Source of the DNA: Haliclona indistincta
Taxonomy: Eukaryota; Porifera; Demospongiae; Haplosclerida; Chalinidae
Assembly: GCA_964017065.1 (NCBI GenBank)
Contig: OZ024785.1
Coordinates: 7,811,672-7,875,671, forward strand
Reading direction: 5' to 3'
Length of the DNA stretch: 64,000 nt
Shown piece after piece: positions 37,240-62,128 of the stretch. Under the pieces are notes generated by a model. The model was not told the origin of the DNA. It saw only the letters and a list, made by a program, of their open reading frames with translations, and did no database searches. A program made the translations under genes and the position numbers. Within the stretch, counting starts at the first letter, position 1. Each line of letters opens with the position of its first letter.

Positions 37240-37594
37240 TTATAGGTAGGTGTCTTTAGTAAGTGGTTGAAAACATGCCTCTTCATATTTGGTCCACTGG
37301 TCTTCTGGCAACAGTGCGTGTTTCATGGATAGATCTAGTGCCCTCTTCAGTCGATACAGTCTAAGAAACTGGTCTCTCTCGGGCAGTCTACGAATAGCTT
37401 CTTCTACTGCTGGGTCCTCCTCCCTGAGCAAGTCATCTTTTAAAAGTCCTACAGAAGTCCGTAACATCAGATATAACAAGCTTTTACATCACACCTAATC
37501 TTTGGTAGCCAGCATTTCGAAATATCCAGGCTGACAAAGCGCCCCGAATCTTCTGAGTAAAGCCAACGCCGAGTGAAGCTCTAGACACCGCCAT
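37240..37594 (-). CDS. UQCRB: Cytochrome b-c1 complex subunit 7 (QCR7/UQCRB)
   Basis: Exons 37594-37495 and 37448-37240; 309 nt, 102 aa (human 111 aa). EEAIRRLPE, RLKRALDLSMKH and EDQWTKYEE are the hallmark stretches of the 14-kDa subunit of mitochondrial complex III. It is a small matrix-side subunit that holds the complex together and is needed for cytochrome b assembly. The N-terminus (MAVSRASLGVGFTQK) is basic and hydroxylated, as expected for a mitochondrial protein. The C-terminus is shorter than the mammalian one. The join is phase 1 (G + GA). The gene is divergent from Scribble, with 326 bases between the two start codons. Confidence 0.9.
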
Positions 37595-37920
37595 TTTATT
37601 TTTTCTCCGGAGTATCCGTCTTCTGAGAGTATACGGAGACGTGCACAACCTTTATTGCGGTGGACGGAAATCCGTATTCGTCTCCGCCCACACCCACACT
37701 GTTGTGTGTTTGTGTGTGAAAGCCTGCTGCTCTTTCCTCTTCTCTGCACGACCTGTCCTCGAGAGCTACAAGAGCCTGAGAGCAGCTAGATAAACCACTG
37801 TATGACATCTTCTTCTGCGGACCGTGCTCCGATCTCCTAGACGCACTAACATCTCTCCGCGATCTTCTGCTCCACTAAATTGCCTTTGGGGTCTCTATCT
37901 TTGGGCGTATCCACAGAAAC
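37595..37920. promoter_or_regulatory. Shared divergent promoter region, UQCRB and Scribble
   Basis: 326 bases separate the two opposite start codons, so both 5'UTRs and promoters must overlap here unless distal 5' exons exist. The region is richer in G+C and CpG than the neighbouring intergenic DNA, as expected for a housekeeping bidirectional promoter. No TATA box is obvious. Confidence 0.55.
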
Positions 37921-50803
<12,883 letters not shown>

Positions 50804-51200
50804 AAAAGCCATCAAAAATATAGTCTGATGATCATTATTATTTTACCCCATTCCCAATTTTAACATAATAACATTATTAGTCAGTGCTATTATTATTAAT
50901 ACTAAAAATTTAATATGGTACACGTGTATACTAACTAGTATTTTTGTTCATTTTTTGTGTAAGACAGAAGGAATTATTTTATTATTATCCAGTTTCCAAT
51001 CACAATGAGTGTTGTGTTCATGTGATAGTACTGTTCTAACAGACAATGTCGCAAGTTTTTAAATTATCTCACATAATTATAGTCAAGATGGGTCTGTACT
51101 TAAGAAACTTCGATAAGACGCACATCTCAACAACTGCTTGTGCTACAGCAGAACCGCTTAGTACGTCCGCTTACGCCATTTAGTGTACATACGTGTCTCA

Positions 51201-51400
51201 NNNNNNNNNNNNNNNNNNNNNNNNNNNNNNNNNNNNNNNNNNNNNNNNNNNNNNNNNNNNNNNNNNNNNNNNNNNNNNNNNNNNNNNNNNNNNNNNNNNN
51301 NNNNNNNNNNNNNNNNNNNNNNNNNNNNNNNNNNNNNNNNNNNNNNNNNNNNNNNNNNNNNNNNNNNNNNNNNNNNNNNNNNNNNNNNNNNNNNNNNNNN
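51201..51400. other. Assembly gap of 200 N
   Basis: The round length suggests a placeholder. Comparison with unit 4 (63125-63492 lies between the same flanks) predicts about 368 missing bases. These would hold the promoter, the ATG and the first 40 or so codons of copy A. Confidence 0.85.
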
Positions 51401-53944
51401 GTAGAGAACGCTACCAATGTCAGTGTGTTCTGTGCAGTAACGTTTCAAGGTACTCCAGTCGCCACTGACTGGCTATTGGCATCGATCGGTATGACACCAC
51501 AGCCTATCAGTTTCACTGATTCCAACTTTGTTCTTGAAAATGTTACAAGAAATAATAACTTCACTATTTTGTCGTTCACTCGAAGCGACCTTGATATGAT
51601 GGTGTTGCAATGTACTAATGGATTTGTTGTAGGTGGCAATGAAGAAAGCGCGTTCTTCATACCAAGATTTATTGGTTAGTTGACAGTACATTGTAACACA
51701 ACTTCTTTTATATACCATCAACTACAGAGCCTCCAGTAGTGAGGAGAGAGTCTGCAGTAATGACAGTTGTGGAGAACAGTGCAATCTCCTTCAACATATC
51801 ACAGTCACTGGGCTACCCTCCTGATCCATCACAGAACAGTCAACGTGCTACACTAACGTATCAGTGGTTTCTCAATGGAGTACCCATCAACACACACACC
51901 AGTATCAACCCCAATGTGTCTGACTACCCTCAGATTGTGTTCAATCCACTACTGAGGACTCATTCTGGTAACTACTCCATGATAGCCACCACTGAAGCAG
52001 GCAACTCCACTGGTTACTTCATATTAGATGTGTTAGGTAAGTAATTCCCAGCATTATTCAAGTAGCATGCCATGTCTCCATAATGCAGCTCCTCCAGCAG
52101 GCATTCAAGGATCTAGTGAAGTGTATACAATGCCGGGTATGGACATCAACATTACAGCATTCACTGATGTGACAGGGAACCCCACCCCTAACTCCACATG
52201 GACAAGGAACGGTAGTCCACTGGCTAGTGGTATGATGTATGGTACAGACAGCACAGGAGTGCTGATGATATCCAATGTCATGCTAGCAGACAGTGGTAAC
52301 TACACCAACACACTCCACAACATGTTCAACAATCAATCATTCACCAACAATCACACCATTTCACTACAAGTACTCCGTGAGTCAACAAAATGTCAACAGA
52401 CACCAATCAATTTCTTTGCTCACATTCAGAGTCTGCCAGTATGCCACAAAGTCTTAGTGTTATAAACATCACTTCAAGTGCTGTTGTCTTGAGGTGGCTA
52501 AATCCTATTAACAGTGGAGTGCCAGCCTTTGACAGATTCTCGATTGAATTAACTTCACCATCAAAGATTTTAAGCATGTCTGTTAATGCAGTGAACAATA
52601 CTGATCCATCCTACACCAACACCTTGACTGTGACTGGACTGGAACCCAATACCAACTACACTGTCAGTATCAGGGCTGTGTCAAGCCACTCTGCTGTAGG
52701 TGAACATGAACTGACAAGTGATAGTATCACTCAAGTTATCACAACCAATGTTTCAAGTGAGTGTGCCAAGAATAACCAGCTATGATAGCACACTATTACT
52801 CCTGTATAGTTGCACAGTTCGAACTAACTAATCTAGAGAACATTGATGGAATGCTGGAGGTGAGATGGACATTGAGACACACTGGAGGACTGCCCCTACT
52901 CTCAATATCAGTGACATGCAATGGAGACAATAGACTCAGCAACATGTCATTGTGCAGTGTTGGCACATGTGGCACAAGAGATGGTAGCACTAGATTAGGA
53001 CCTGTTAAAGCTGGCAACAACTACACATGTACTGTGACTGCCTCCAATGTACTCGGTAGCACAACATCAGATACCAATGCAGTCATTGCATTAACAGGTG
53101 AAACAATGGAAATGATAATGACTGCATTATTGTATTCCTTCTGCAGGTATCCCATCCACTCCACAGATATCAGTACTGTCTATTACTGATCTGATGGTGA
53201 GGCTACTGATTACCACTGCTTATACTGGAGTACCAGCAGGAGACACTAGCCTACACATCAATATCTCTTTATACAATACCACAAGAGAATTATTGTATGA
53301 GATCCCTTTGAATTCTTCACTTATTAATTTTTTAGGAACCTCAGCATCTCTGAGTCATGAATTGTCTCTTCAACCTGGCTCATACCAGTTCTCAGCTACT
53401 GCTGGTAACAGGTATGGCAGCTCACCAGAGAGTGAGCTCACTGCAGGAGCAGTTGTCAGTGTTGAAGAAGGTAAGCCAGAGCTACTGCATGATGGTTATT
53501 GGTTTACTTTAATCCAATGTAGCATCAACTCTTCCCATTATTGTTGGAGTGAGTGTCTTCAGTGTGGTGATTGTGATACTAGCAGTGAGTGTGCTAGTCA
53601 CTGTGATCATCTGTTGCTGCATCAATAAGAGAGGAAAGGAAACTAAGAAAAGTGAGAAGACAGTTTGCACAGTGTGTCAGCACTGTGTCATTGTTGTATT
53701 TCTATCATCAGCTCCTACTCCCAATCCTGTGGCTCTGCAACACTTCCAGTCAGTAGAGAATGAGTGTTATGGAGTACTGGGAGGAGGTGTTCCTCAGTCT
53801 ATTGAACTGAAGGACAATGCTGCCTATTCCTCAGTACTGCAGACACAGTCAGCTCCTCATTGCCAGTCCATTGCAGTGAATGATAATGTAGCTTATAGAA
53901 CAACTACAGAGAAAACTGATCCATCTTATGAATACTATCATTAA
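51401..53944 (+). CDS. Array receptor copy A (5' end in gap)
   Basis: Visible exons: to 51674 (first exon, start in the gap), 51728-52036, 52089-52376, 52430-52756, 52810-53097, 53147-53470, 53523-53651, 53712-53944. Sizes after exon 1 are 309, 288, 327, 288, 324, 129 and 233, all phase 1, as in copy C. The order of modules is Ig1, Ig2, Ig3, FN3, FN3, third FN3-like, TM, tail. Its Ig1 from residue TFQGTP onward is identical in protein to copy D, while the opening codons (AAT GTC AGT) match copy C, so exon 1 looks mosaic. There are no internal stops, so the gene is likely functional once the gap is filled. Confidence 0.85.
53652..53711 (+). other. 60-nt stop-free intron in copy A tail
   Basis: GT-AG intron between the TM and tail exons. 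Its length is divisible by three and it is open in frame, so retention adds 20 residues rich in Cys and Val (VCTVCQHCVIVVFLSS). The same is true in copies B (57624-57683) and C (61801-61860). Confidence 0.7.
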
Positions 53945-54022
53945 TATTCTTCACAAACATGATCATCGTAATCTGAATGAATTATTTGTCAATAATATTG
54001 TTAATAATTATAATATAACACA

Positions 54023-54403
54023 AGAAAATTTCTATCGAAATCAAAGGGATGTAGGGATAAAGAAATCTACCACTGGTTCACAATGTAAACTAACAAGGAA
54101 CAAGCATGGAATGATAACACGATTGACTTGCTAACAGACCATAGATCCCTACATCAGTGGCTGCTGTGGCAGACTATAGCTAGTTCAGCTAGTTGCCATT
54201 GACTGACACCTGACAAACATTGAATTGAATTCAGCTTGTGACATACTATTGATCTTATGTACAGTCACTGATGTAGGGATCTATGGTCTGTTAGCAAGTC
54301 AATTGTGTTACCATTCCATGCTTGTTCCTTGTTGGTTTACATTGTGAACCAGTGGTAGATTTCTTTATCCCCACATCTCTTTGACTTCGATAGAAATCTT
54401 CTT
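54023..54403. repeat. Long inverted repeat after copy A
   Basis: The left arm (about 54023-54159) and right arm (about 54266-54403) are nearly perfect reverse complements, about 137 bp each, with about 106 bases between. They start 80 bases after the stop codon, inside the probable 3'UTR. Confidence 0.85.
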
Positions 54404-54537
54404 AATTTTCTTGTTTATGTCCTTTTTTCTTTTTCAGTTCAATATCATGCATGTACCGAGCCGTCTTTGTTTCCACCATTAGTTTAGTTATCCGATGGTT
54501 TTTCTTTATTATTAATAATTAACAGCCGTCACAGCCG

Positions 54538-54665
54538 TCGAAGATGACAGCTAGTCGAAACAAGGAGCTAGTCGAAACAAGGAGCTGCGGAGAAATTTGA
54601 GAGAAGAGGTAGAGAGACAAGTAGCGAAAGCATTGAGTGACAATCCCGCTTCAGAACACACATGA
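54538..54665 (+). pseudogene. Scribble 3'-end fragment in unit 2
   Basis: This fragment matches the final Scribble exon from about 50666 (GTCACAGCCG) to its TGA and then its 3'UTR. The frame is broken early: a short deletion creates GAC AGC TAG, and a GCTAGTCGAAACAAGGA segment is doubled. It is a duplication scar, not a gene. Confidence 0.85.
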
Positions 54666-55194
54666 AAAGCCATCAAAAATAGAGTCTGATGATCATTATT
54701 ATTTTACCCCATTCCCAATTTTAACATAATAATAACATTATTAGTCAGTGCTATTATTATTAATACTTATATGGTACACGTGTACACTAACCTAGTATTT
54801 TTGTTCATTTTTTGTGTAAGACAGAAGGAATTATTTTATTATTATCCAGTTTCCAATCACAATGAGTGTTGTGTTCATGTGATAGTACTGTTCTAACAGA
54901 CAATGTCGCAAGTTTTTAAATTATCTCACATAATATTGTCAAGATGGATGGGTCTTTACTTAAGAAACTTCGATAAGACGCACATCTCAACAACTGCTTG
55001 TGCTACAGCAGAACCGCTTACACCATTTAGTGTGTCTCATGATGGAGATTACAAGAACAATAGTGACGCACCAATTTGAGAAACGGTGACCTCATTATGC
55101 TTTAACCACTTGACTAAGTAAAAATTCTAGTTAAAATTTGATGAAAAGTAAAATTAGGCTGTTTTAGCTTTCTCAAATCATGGGCTAGAAAAAC

Positions 55195-55226
55195 ATCGGA
55201 CCCGCCCCCTTTTCGTTTTGCGGGAG
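55195..55226 (+). promoter_or_regulatory. Conserved promoter block of copy B
   Basis: CGGACCCGCCCCCTTTTCGT then TTTGCGGGAGA, about 33-64 bases before the ATG. The CCCG...CGGG parts can pair. The block recurs at 59349-59384 (one insertion and small changes) and 63299-63332. It is GC-rich in an AT-rich setting, which suggests a shared core promoter. Confidence 0.45.
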
Positions 55227-55258
55227 AAGCACTAGCTTGTACCCTAGTTTGGATAGTC

Positions 55259-57916
55259 ATGAAGTGTGCATCTCTCCTTCGAAGTGTTCTCTTCTTGCGG
55301 CTTGGAATATACGCTAATAGTATTGTCACTGACCCGCCTGTGGCAACAAATGGAGGAACTGTCGACTTACCAGCAGTGGAGAACGCTACCAACGTAAGTG
55401 TGTTCTGTGCAGTAACGTTTCAAGGTACTCCAGTCGACACTGCCTGGCGAATAGGATTGATTGGTATGACACCAGAGCTTATCATTTTCAATGATCCACA
55501 ATTTTCCTACTTGATTCGTGAAAATGTTGCGAGACAAACTAATCTCACTATTTTGTCGTTCACTCGAAGCAACCTTGATACGATGGTGTTGCAATGTACT
55601 AATGGGTTTGGTGGCAATGAAGAAAGCGCGTTCTTCATACCAAGATTTATTGGTTAGTTGACAGTACATTGTAACACAGCTACTTTTATATACCATCAAC
55701 TGCAGAGCCTCCAGTACTGAGGAGAGAGTCTGCAGTAATGACAGTTGTAGAGAACAGTGAATTCTCCTTCAACATATCACAGTCACTGGGCTACCCTCCT
55801 GATCCATCACAAAACAGTCAACGTGCTACACTAACGTATCAGTGGTTTCTCAATGGAGTACCCATCAACACACACACCAGTATCAACCCCAATGTGTCTG
55901 ACTACCCTCAGATTGTGTTCAATCCACTACTGAGGACTCATACTGGTAACTACTCCATGATAGCCACCACTGAAGCAGACAACTCCACTGGTTACTTCAT
56001 ATTAGATGTGTTAGGTAAGTAATTCCCAGCATTATGCAAGTAGCATGACATGTCTCCATAATGCAGCTCCTCCAGCAGGCATTCAAGGATCTAGTGAAGT
56101 GTATACAATGCCAGGTATGGACATCAACATTACAGCATTCACTGATGTGACAGGGAACCCCACCCCTAACTCCACATGGACAAGGAACGGTAGTCCACTG
56201 GCTAGTGGTATGATGTATGGTACAGACAGCACAGGAGTGCTGATGATATCCAATGTCATGCTAGCAGACAGTGGTAACTACACCAACACACTCCACAACA
56301 TGTTCAACAATCAATCATTCACCAACAATCACACCATTTCACTACAAGTACTCCGTGAGTCAACAAAATGTGAACAGACACCATTCAATTTCTTTGCTCA
56401 CATGCAGAGTCTGCCAGTATGCCACAAAGTCTTAGTGTCATAAACATCACTTCAAGTGCTGTTGTCTTGAGGTGGCTAAATCCTATTAATAGCGGAGTGC
56501 CAGCCTTTGTCAGATTCGCAATCGAATTAACTACAACATCAAAGATTTTAAGCATGTCTGTTAATGCAGTGAACAATACTGATCCATCCTACACCAACAC
56601 CTTGACTGTGACTGGACTGGAACCCAATACCAACTACACTGTCAGTATCAGGGCTGTGTCAAGCCACTCTGCTGTAGGCGAGACTGAACTGACAAGTGAT
56701 AGCATCACTCAAGTTATCACAACCAATGTTTCAAGTGAGTGTGCCAAGAATAACCAGCTATGATAGCACACTATTACTCCTGTATAGTTGCACAGTTTGA
56801 ACAAACTAATCTAGAGAACATTGATGGAATGCTGGAGGTGAGATGGACATTGAGACACACTGGAGGACTGCCCCTACTCTCAATATCAGTGACATGCAAT
56901 GGAGACAATAGACTCAGCAACATGTCATTGTGCAGTGTTGGCATATGTGGCACAAGAGATGGTAGCACTAGATTAGGACCTGTTGAAGCTGGCAACAACT
57001 ACACATGTACTGTGACTGCCTCCAATGTACTCGGTAGCACAACATCAGATACCAATGCAGACATTGCATTAACAGGTGAAACAATGGAAATGATAATGAC
57101 TGCATTGTTGTATTCCTTCTACAGGTATCCCATCCACTCCACAGATATCAGTACTGTCTATTACTGGTCTGATGGTGAGGCTACTGATTACCACTGCTTA
57201 TACTGGAGTACCAGCAGGAGACACTAGCCTACACATCAATATCTCAGTCTACAATACTACAAGAGAATTATTGTATCAGATCTCTTTGAATTCTTCACTT
57301 ATTAATTTTTTAGGAACCTCAGCATCTCTGAGTCATGAGTTGTCTCTTCAACCTGGCTCATACCAGTTCTCAGCTACTGCTGGTAACAGGTATGGCAGCT
57401 CACTAGAGAGTGAGCTCACTCCAGGAGCAGCTGTCAGTGAAGGTTAGCCAGAGCTACTGCATGATGGTTATTGGTTTACTATAATCCAATGTAGCATCAA
57501 CTCTTCCCATTATTGTTGGAGTGAGTGTCTGCAGTGTGGTGATTGTGATACTAGCAGTGAGTGTGCTAGTCACTGTGATCATCTGTTGCTGCATCAATAA
57601 GAGAGGAAAGGAAACTAAGAAAAGTGAGAAGACAGTTTGCACAGTGTGTCAGTACTGTGTCATTGTTGTATTTCTATCATCAGCTCCTACTCCCAATCCT
57701 GTGGCTCTGCAACATTTCCAGTCAGTAGAGAATGAGTGTTATGGAGTACTGAGAGGAGGTGTTCCTCAGTCTATTGAACTAAAGGACAATGCTGCCTATT
57801 CCTCAGTACTGCAGACACAGTCAGCTCCTCATAGCCAGTCCATTGCAGTGAATGATAATGTAGCTTATAGAACAACTACAGAGAAAACTGATCCATCTTA
57901 TGAATACTATCATTAA
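55259..57916 (+). CDS. Array receptor copy B, complete
   Basis: Exons 55259-55652, 55706-56014, 56067-56354, 56408-56734, 56788-57075, 57125-57442, 57495-57623, 57684-57916; 2286 nt, 761 aa. Exon 1 encodes the signal peptide (MKCASLLRSVLFLRLGIYAN) plus the first Ig domain. Exons 2 and 3 are Ig domains, exons 4 and 5 FN3 (TVTGLEPNTNYTVSIRAVSS pattern), exon 6 an FN3-like module, exon 7 the TM helix with stop-transfer NKRGKETKK, exon 8 the tail. All internal joins are phase 1. The FN3 in exon 5 keeps the WxLxHxGGxP pattern of receptors A and B, so the families are related. The tail carries NECY, NAAY and NVAY (NxxY, PTB-type) and ends EYYH. Function unknown; a cell-surface recognition receptor is the simplest reading. 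Confidence 0.9.
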
Positions 57917-57991
57917 TATTCTTCACAAACATGATCATCGTAATCTGAATGAATTATTTGTCAATAATATTGTTAATAATTACATAACACA

Positions 57992-58312
57992 AGAAAATTT
58001 CTATCTAAATCAAAGGGATGTAGGGATAAAGAAATCTACCACTGGTTCACAATGTAAACCAACAAGGAACAAGCATGGAATGATAACACGATTGACTTGC
58101 TAACACAGTAACAGACCATAGATATAGCTAGTTCAGCCAGTTGCCATTGACTGACACCTGCATGACATGCATTGAATTGAATTCAGCTTGTGACATGGTC
58201 TGTTAGCAAGTCAATTGTGTTACCATTCCATGCTTGTTCCTTGTTGGTTTACATTGTGAACCAGTGGTAGATTTCTTATCCCACATCCCTTTGATTTCGA
58301 TAAAAATCTTAA
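57992..58312. repeat. Long inverted repeat after copy B
   Basis: Same element as after copy A, with a small insertion (ACAGTA) near the loop and a shortened centre. Arms are about 57992-58118 and 58198-58312. Confidence 0.75.
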
Positions 58313-58442
58313 TTTTCTTGTTAATGTCCTTTTTCTTTTTCAGTGAACTGCAGTTCAATATCATGCATGTACCGAGCCGTCTTTGTTTCCACCATTAGTT
58401 TAGTTATCCGATGGTTTTTCTTTATTATTAATAATTGACAGT

Positions 58443-58581
58443 CATCACAGCCATCGAAGATGACAGTCCTGTATCCGAAGAAGCTAGTCGAAACAAAGAG
58501 CTGCAGAGAAATTTGAGAGAAGAGGTAGAGAGACAAGTAGCGAAAGCATTGAGTGACAATCCCGCTTCAGAACACACATGA
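58443..58581 (+). pseudogene. Scribble 3'-end fragment in unit 3
   Basis: It matches the Scribble terminal exon through the TGA at 58579-58581. Unlike the fragments in units 2 and 4 it keeps the original frame (EDDSPVSEEASRNKEL and on) and the CCTGTATCCGAAGAAGC segment, so it is the least altered scar. It lacks a promoter and an acceptor of its own. Confidence 0.85.
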
Positions 58582-58667
58582 AAAAGCCATCAAAAAGAGA
58601 GTCTGATGATCATGCATTATTATTCCCAATTTTAACATAAAAATAACATTAATAGTCAGTGCTATTA

Positions 58668-58925
58668 TAACTCAACTCCCCTTATCTTCCAGAAACTTTC
58701 AGTTATTTTGTGGAGATGCAATGCCTCCATGTGGGTGTCTCGCTGCAGGTCTCTGGACTGTCTCACTTAGTTAGGTTAGTTTTGTTTTAGTAGACTTTAA
58801 ATTAGTTAGTTATTTTCGTTGCTACATTGCCTATCGGCAATGATAATTACTTATATGGCTAATAAATTATTAGTTAATGTCCAAGCTATTGTTATTATTA
58901 TTATTATTTATATTAATACATTTAT
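58668..58925. other. Unit-3-specific insertion, about 250 bp
   Basis: This piece interrupts the AATAGTCAGTGCTATTAT / ATACTAAAAATTTAATATGG sequence that is continuous in the other units. It contains TTAGTTAGTT runs and an ATT microsatellite. Origin not recognised; no clear terminal repeats. Confidence 0.6.
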
Positions 58926-59426
58926 TTATACTAAAAATTTAATATGGTACACGTGTACACTAACTAGTTTTTTGTTCATTTTTTGTGTAAGACAGAAGGA
59001 ATTATTTATTACTATCCAGTTTCCAATCACAATGAGTGTTGTGTTCATGTGATAGTATAACAGACAATGTCGCAAGTTTTAAAATTATCTCACATATAGT
59101 CAAGAAGGGTCTTTACTTAAGAACATCTCAACAACTGCTTGTGCTACAGCAGAACCGCTTAGTAGGTCCACTTACGCCATTTAGTGTGTCTCATGATGGA
59201 GATTACAAGAACAATAGTACTTGGTGACCTCATTATGCTTTAACCATTTGACTAGGTAAAAATTCTGAAAAGTAAAATTAGCTATGCTGTTAGCATTCTC
59301 AAATCAGCCATGCATGGGCAGCCATATCTAGCTATGGGCTAGAAGGACATCGGAGCCGCCCCTTTTTTACGTTTTGCGGGAGAGGGCTAGACTAGCTTAT
59401 AGTCTACCCTAGTTTGGATAGTCATC

Positions 59427-62093
59427 ATGAAGTGTGCATCTCTCCTTCGAAGTGTTCTCTTCTTGCAGCTTGGAATATACGCTAATAGTATTGTCACTGA
59501 CCCGCCTGTGACAACAAATGGAGGAACTGTCGACTTACCAGCAGTGGAGAACGCTACCAATGTCAGTGTGTTCTGTAATGTAACGTTTCAAGGTACTCCA
59601 ATCGTCACTGGCTGGCGTTTGCTATCGATTGGTATGACACCACAGCCTATCGCTGCACAACTTCCCAACTTTGTTGTTGAAAATGTTGCGAGACGTACTA
59701 ACCTCACTATCCTGTCGTTCACTCGAAGCAACCTTGATATGATGGTGTTGCAATGTTTGAATGGATTTGTTGGTGAAAACGAAGAAAGCGCGTTCTTCAT
59801 ACCAAGATTTATTGGTTAGTTGACAGTACATTGTAACACAACTTCTTTTATATACCATCAACTACAGAGCCTCCAGTACTGAGGAGAGAGTCTGCAGTAA
59901 TGACAGTTGTGGAGAACAGTGCATTCTCCTTCAACATATCACAGTCACTAGGCTACCCTCCTGATCCATCACAGAACAGTCAACGTGCTACACTAACGTA
60001 TCAGTGGTTTATCAATGGAGTACCCATCAACACACACACCAGTATCAACCCCAATGTGTCTGACTACCCTCAGATTGTGTTCAATCCACTACTGAGGACT
60101 CATTCTGGTAACTACTCCATGATAGCCATCACTGAAGCAGGCAACTCCACTGGTTACTTCATATTAGATGTGTTAGGTAAGTAATTCCCAGCATTATTCA
60201 AGTAGCATGCCATGTCTCCATAATGCAGCTCCTCCAGCAGGCATTCAAGGATCTAGTGAAGTGTATACAATGCCGGGTATGGACATCAACATTACAGCAT
60301 TCACTGATGTGACAGGGAACCCCACCCCTAACTCCACATGGACAAGGAACGGTAGTCCACTGGCTAGTGGTATGATGTATAGTACAGACAGCACAGGAGT
60401 GCTGATGATATCCAATGTCATGCTAGCAGACAGTGGTAACTACACCAACACACTCCACAACATGTTCAACAATCAATCATTCACCAACAATCACACCATT
60501 TCACTACAAGTACTCCGTGAGTCAACAAATGAATCTCAACAGTCACTGTTATTATTCACATTTTCCACTCACATGCAGAGTATGCCAGTATGCCACAAAG
60601 TCTTAGTGTTATAAACATCACTTCAAGTGCTGTTGTCTTGAGGTGGCTAAATCCTATTAACAGTGGAGTGCCAGCCTTTGACAGATTCTCGATTGAATTA
60701 ACTTCACCATCAAAGATTTTAAGCATGTCTGTTAATGCAGTGAACAATACTGATCCATCCTACACCAACACCTTGACTGTGACTGGACTGGAACCCAATA
60801 CAAACTACACTGTCAGTATCAGGGCTGTGTCAAGCCACTCTGCTGTAGGTGAGACTGAACTGACAAGTGATAGCATCACTCAAGTTATCACAACCAATGT
60901 TTCAAGTGAGTGTGCCAAAAATAACCAGCTATGATAGTACATTATTACTCCTGTATAGTTGCACAGTTTGAACTAACTAATCTAGAGAACATTGATGGAA
61001 TGCTGGAGGTGAGATGGACATTGAGACACACTGGAGGACTGCCCTTACTCTCAATATCAGTGACATGCAATGGAGACAATAGACTCAGCAACATGTCATT
61101 GTGCAGTGTTGGCACATGTGGCACAAGAGATGGTAGCACTATATTAGGACCTGTTGAAGCTGGCAACAACTACACATGTACTGTGACTGCCTCCAATGTA
61201 CTCGGTAGCACAACATCAGATACCAATGCAGTCATTGCATTAACAGGTGAAACAATGGAAATGATAATGACTACATTATTGTATTCCTTCTGCAGGTATC
61301 CCATCCACTCCACAGATATCAGTACTATTTAGTACTGGTCTGATGGTGAGGCTACTGATTACCACTGCTTATACTGGAGTGCCAGCAGGAGACACTAGCC
61401 TGCACATCAATATCTCAGTCTACAATACTACAAGAGAATTATTGTATGAGATCCCTTTGAATTCTTCACTTATTAATTTTTTAGGAACTTCAGCATCTCT
61501 GAGTCATGAGTTGTCTCTTCAACCTGGCTCATACCAGTTCTCAGCTACTGCTGGTAACAGGTATGGCAGCTCACCAGAGAGTGAGCTCACTGCAGGAACA
61601 GCTGTCAGTGTTGGAGAAGGTGAGCCAGAGCTACTGCATGATGGTTATTGGTTTACTATAATCCAATGTAGCATCAACTCTTCCCATTATTGTTGGAGTG
61701 AGTGTCTTCAGTGTGGTGATTGCGATACTAGCAGTGAGTGTGCTAGTCACTGTGATCATCTGTTGCTGCATCAATAAGAGAGGAAAGGAAACTAAGAAAA
61801 GTGAGAAGACAGCTTGCACAGTGTGTCAGTACTGTGTCATTGTTGTATTTCTATCATCAGCTCCTACTCCCAATCCTGTGGCTCTGCAAAACTTCCAGTC
61901 AGTAGAGAATGAGTGTTATGGAGTACTGGGAGGAGGTGTTCCTCAGTCTATTGAACTGAAGGACAATGCTGCCTATTCCTCAGTACTTCAGACACAGTCA
62001 GCTCCTCATAGCCAGTCCATTGCAGTGAATGATAATGTAGCTTATAGAACAACTACAGAGAAAACTGATCCATCTTATGAATACTATCATTAA
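59427..62093 (+). CDS. Array receptor copy C, complete
   Basis: Exons 59427-59814, 59868-60176, 60229-60516, 60579-60905, 60959-61246, 61296-61619, 61672-61800, 61861-62093; 2286 nt, 761 aa. Same architecture as copy B. Exon 1 is 6 nt shorter than in B and 3 nt shorter than in D, with most differences in the middle of Ig1 (VTGWRLLSIGMTPQPIAAQL region, ENVARRTN, LNGFVGEN). Exons 2-5, 7 and 8 differ from B by only a few substitutions; exon 6 is 6 nt longer at its 3' end (VSVGEG versus VSEG). The tail keeps NECY, NAAY, NVAY and EYYH. The intron before exon 4 is divergent (extra TGAATCTCAACAGTCACTGT-type sequence), yet the splice sites hold. Confidence 0.9.
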
Positions 62094-62128
62094 CAAACAT
62101 GATCGTAATCTGAACGAATTATTTGTCA

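Noticed and set aside
55394..55399. Strong GTAAGT donor inside exon 1 of copy B (also in copy D, absent in A and C)
   Set aside because: Splicing from it to exon 2 would shift the frame to a stop within five codons, so it is not offered as a real splice site, though it could lower expression of those copies.
53928..58103. 67-68 codon open frame starting inside the tail of copies A and B in another frame
   Set aside because: It runs into the inverted repeat, begins within the real tail exon and is deleted in copy C; an overlap artefact.
58443..58581. Open Scribble-like coding fragment in unit 3 as a small gene
   Set aside because: It has no promoter, acceptor or start codon of its own and is explained by the duplication break.
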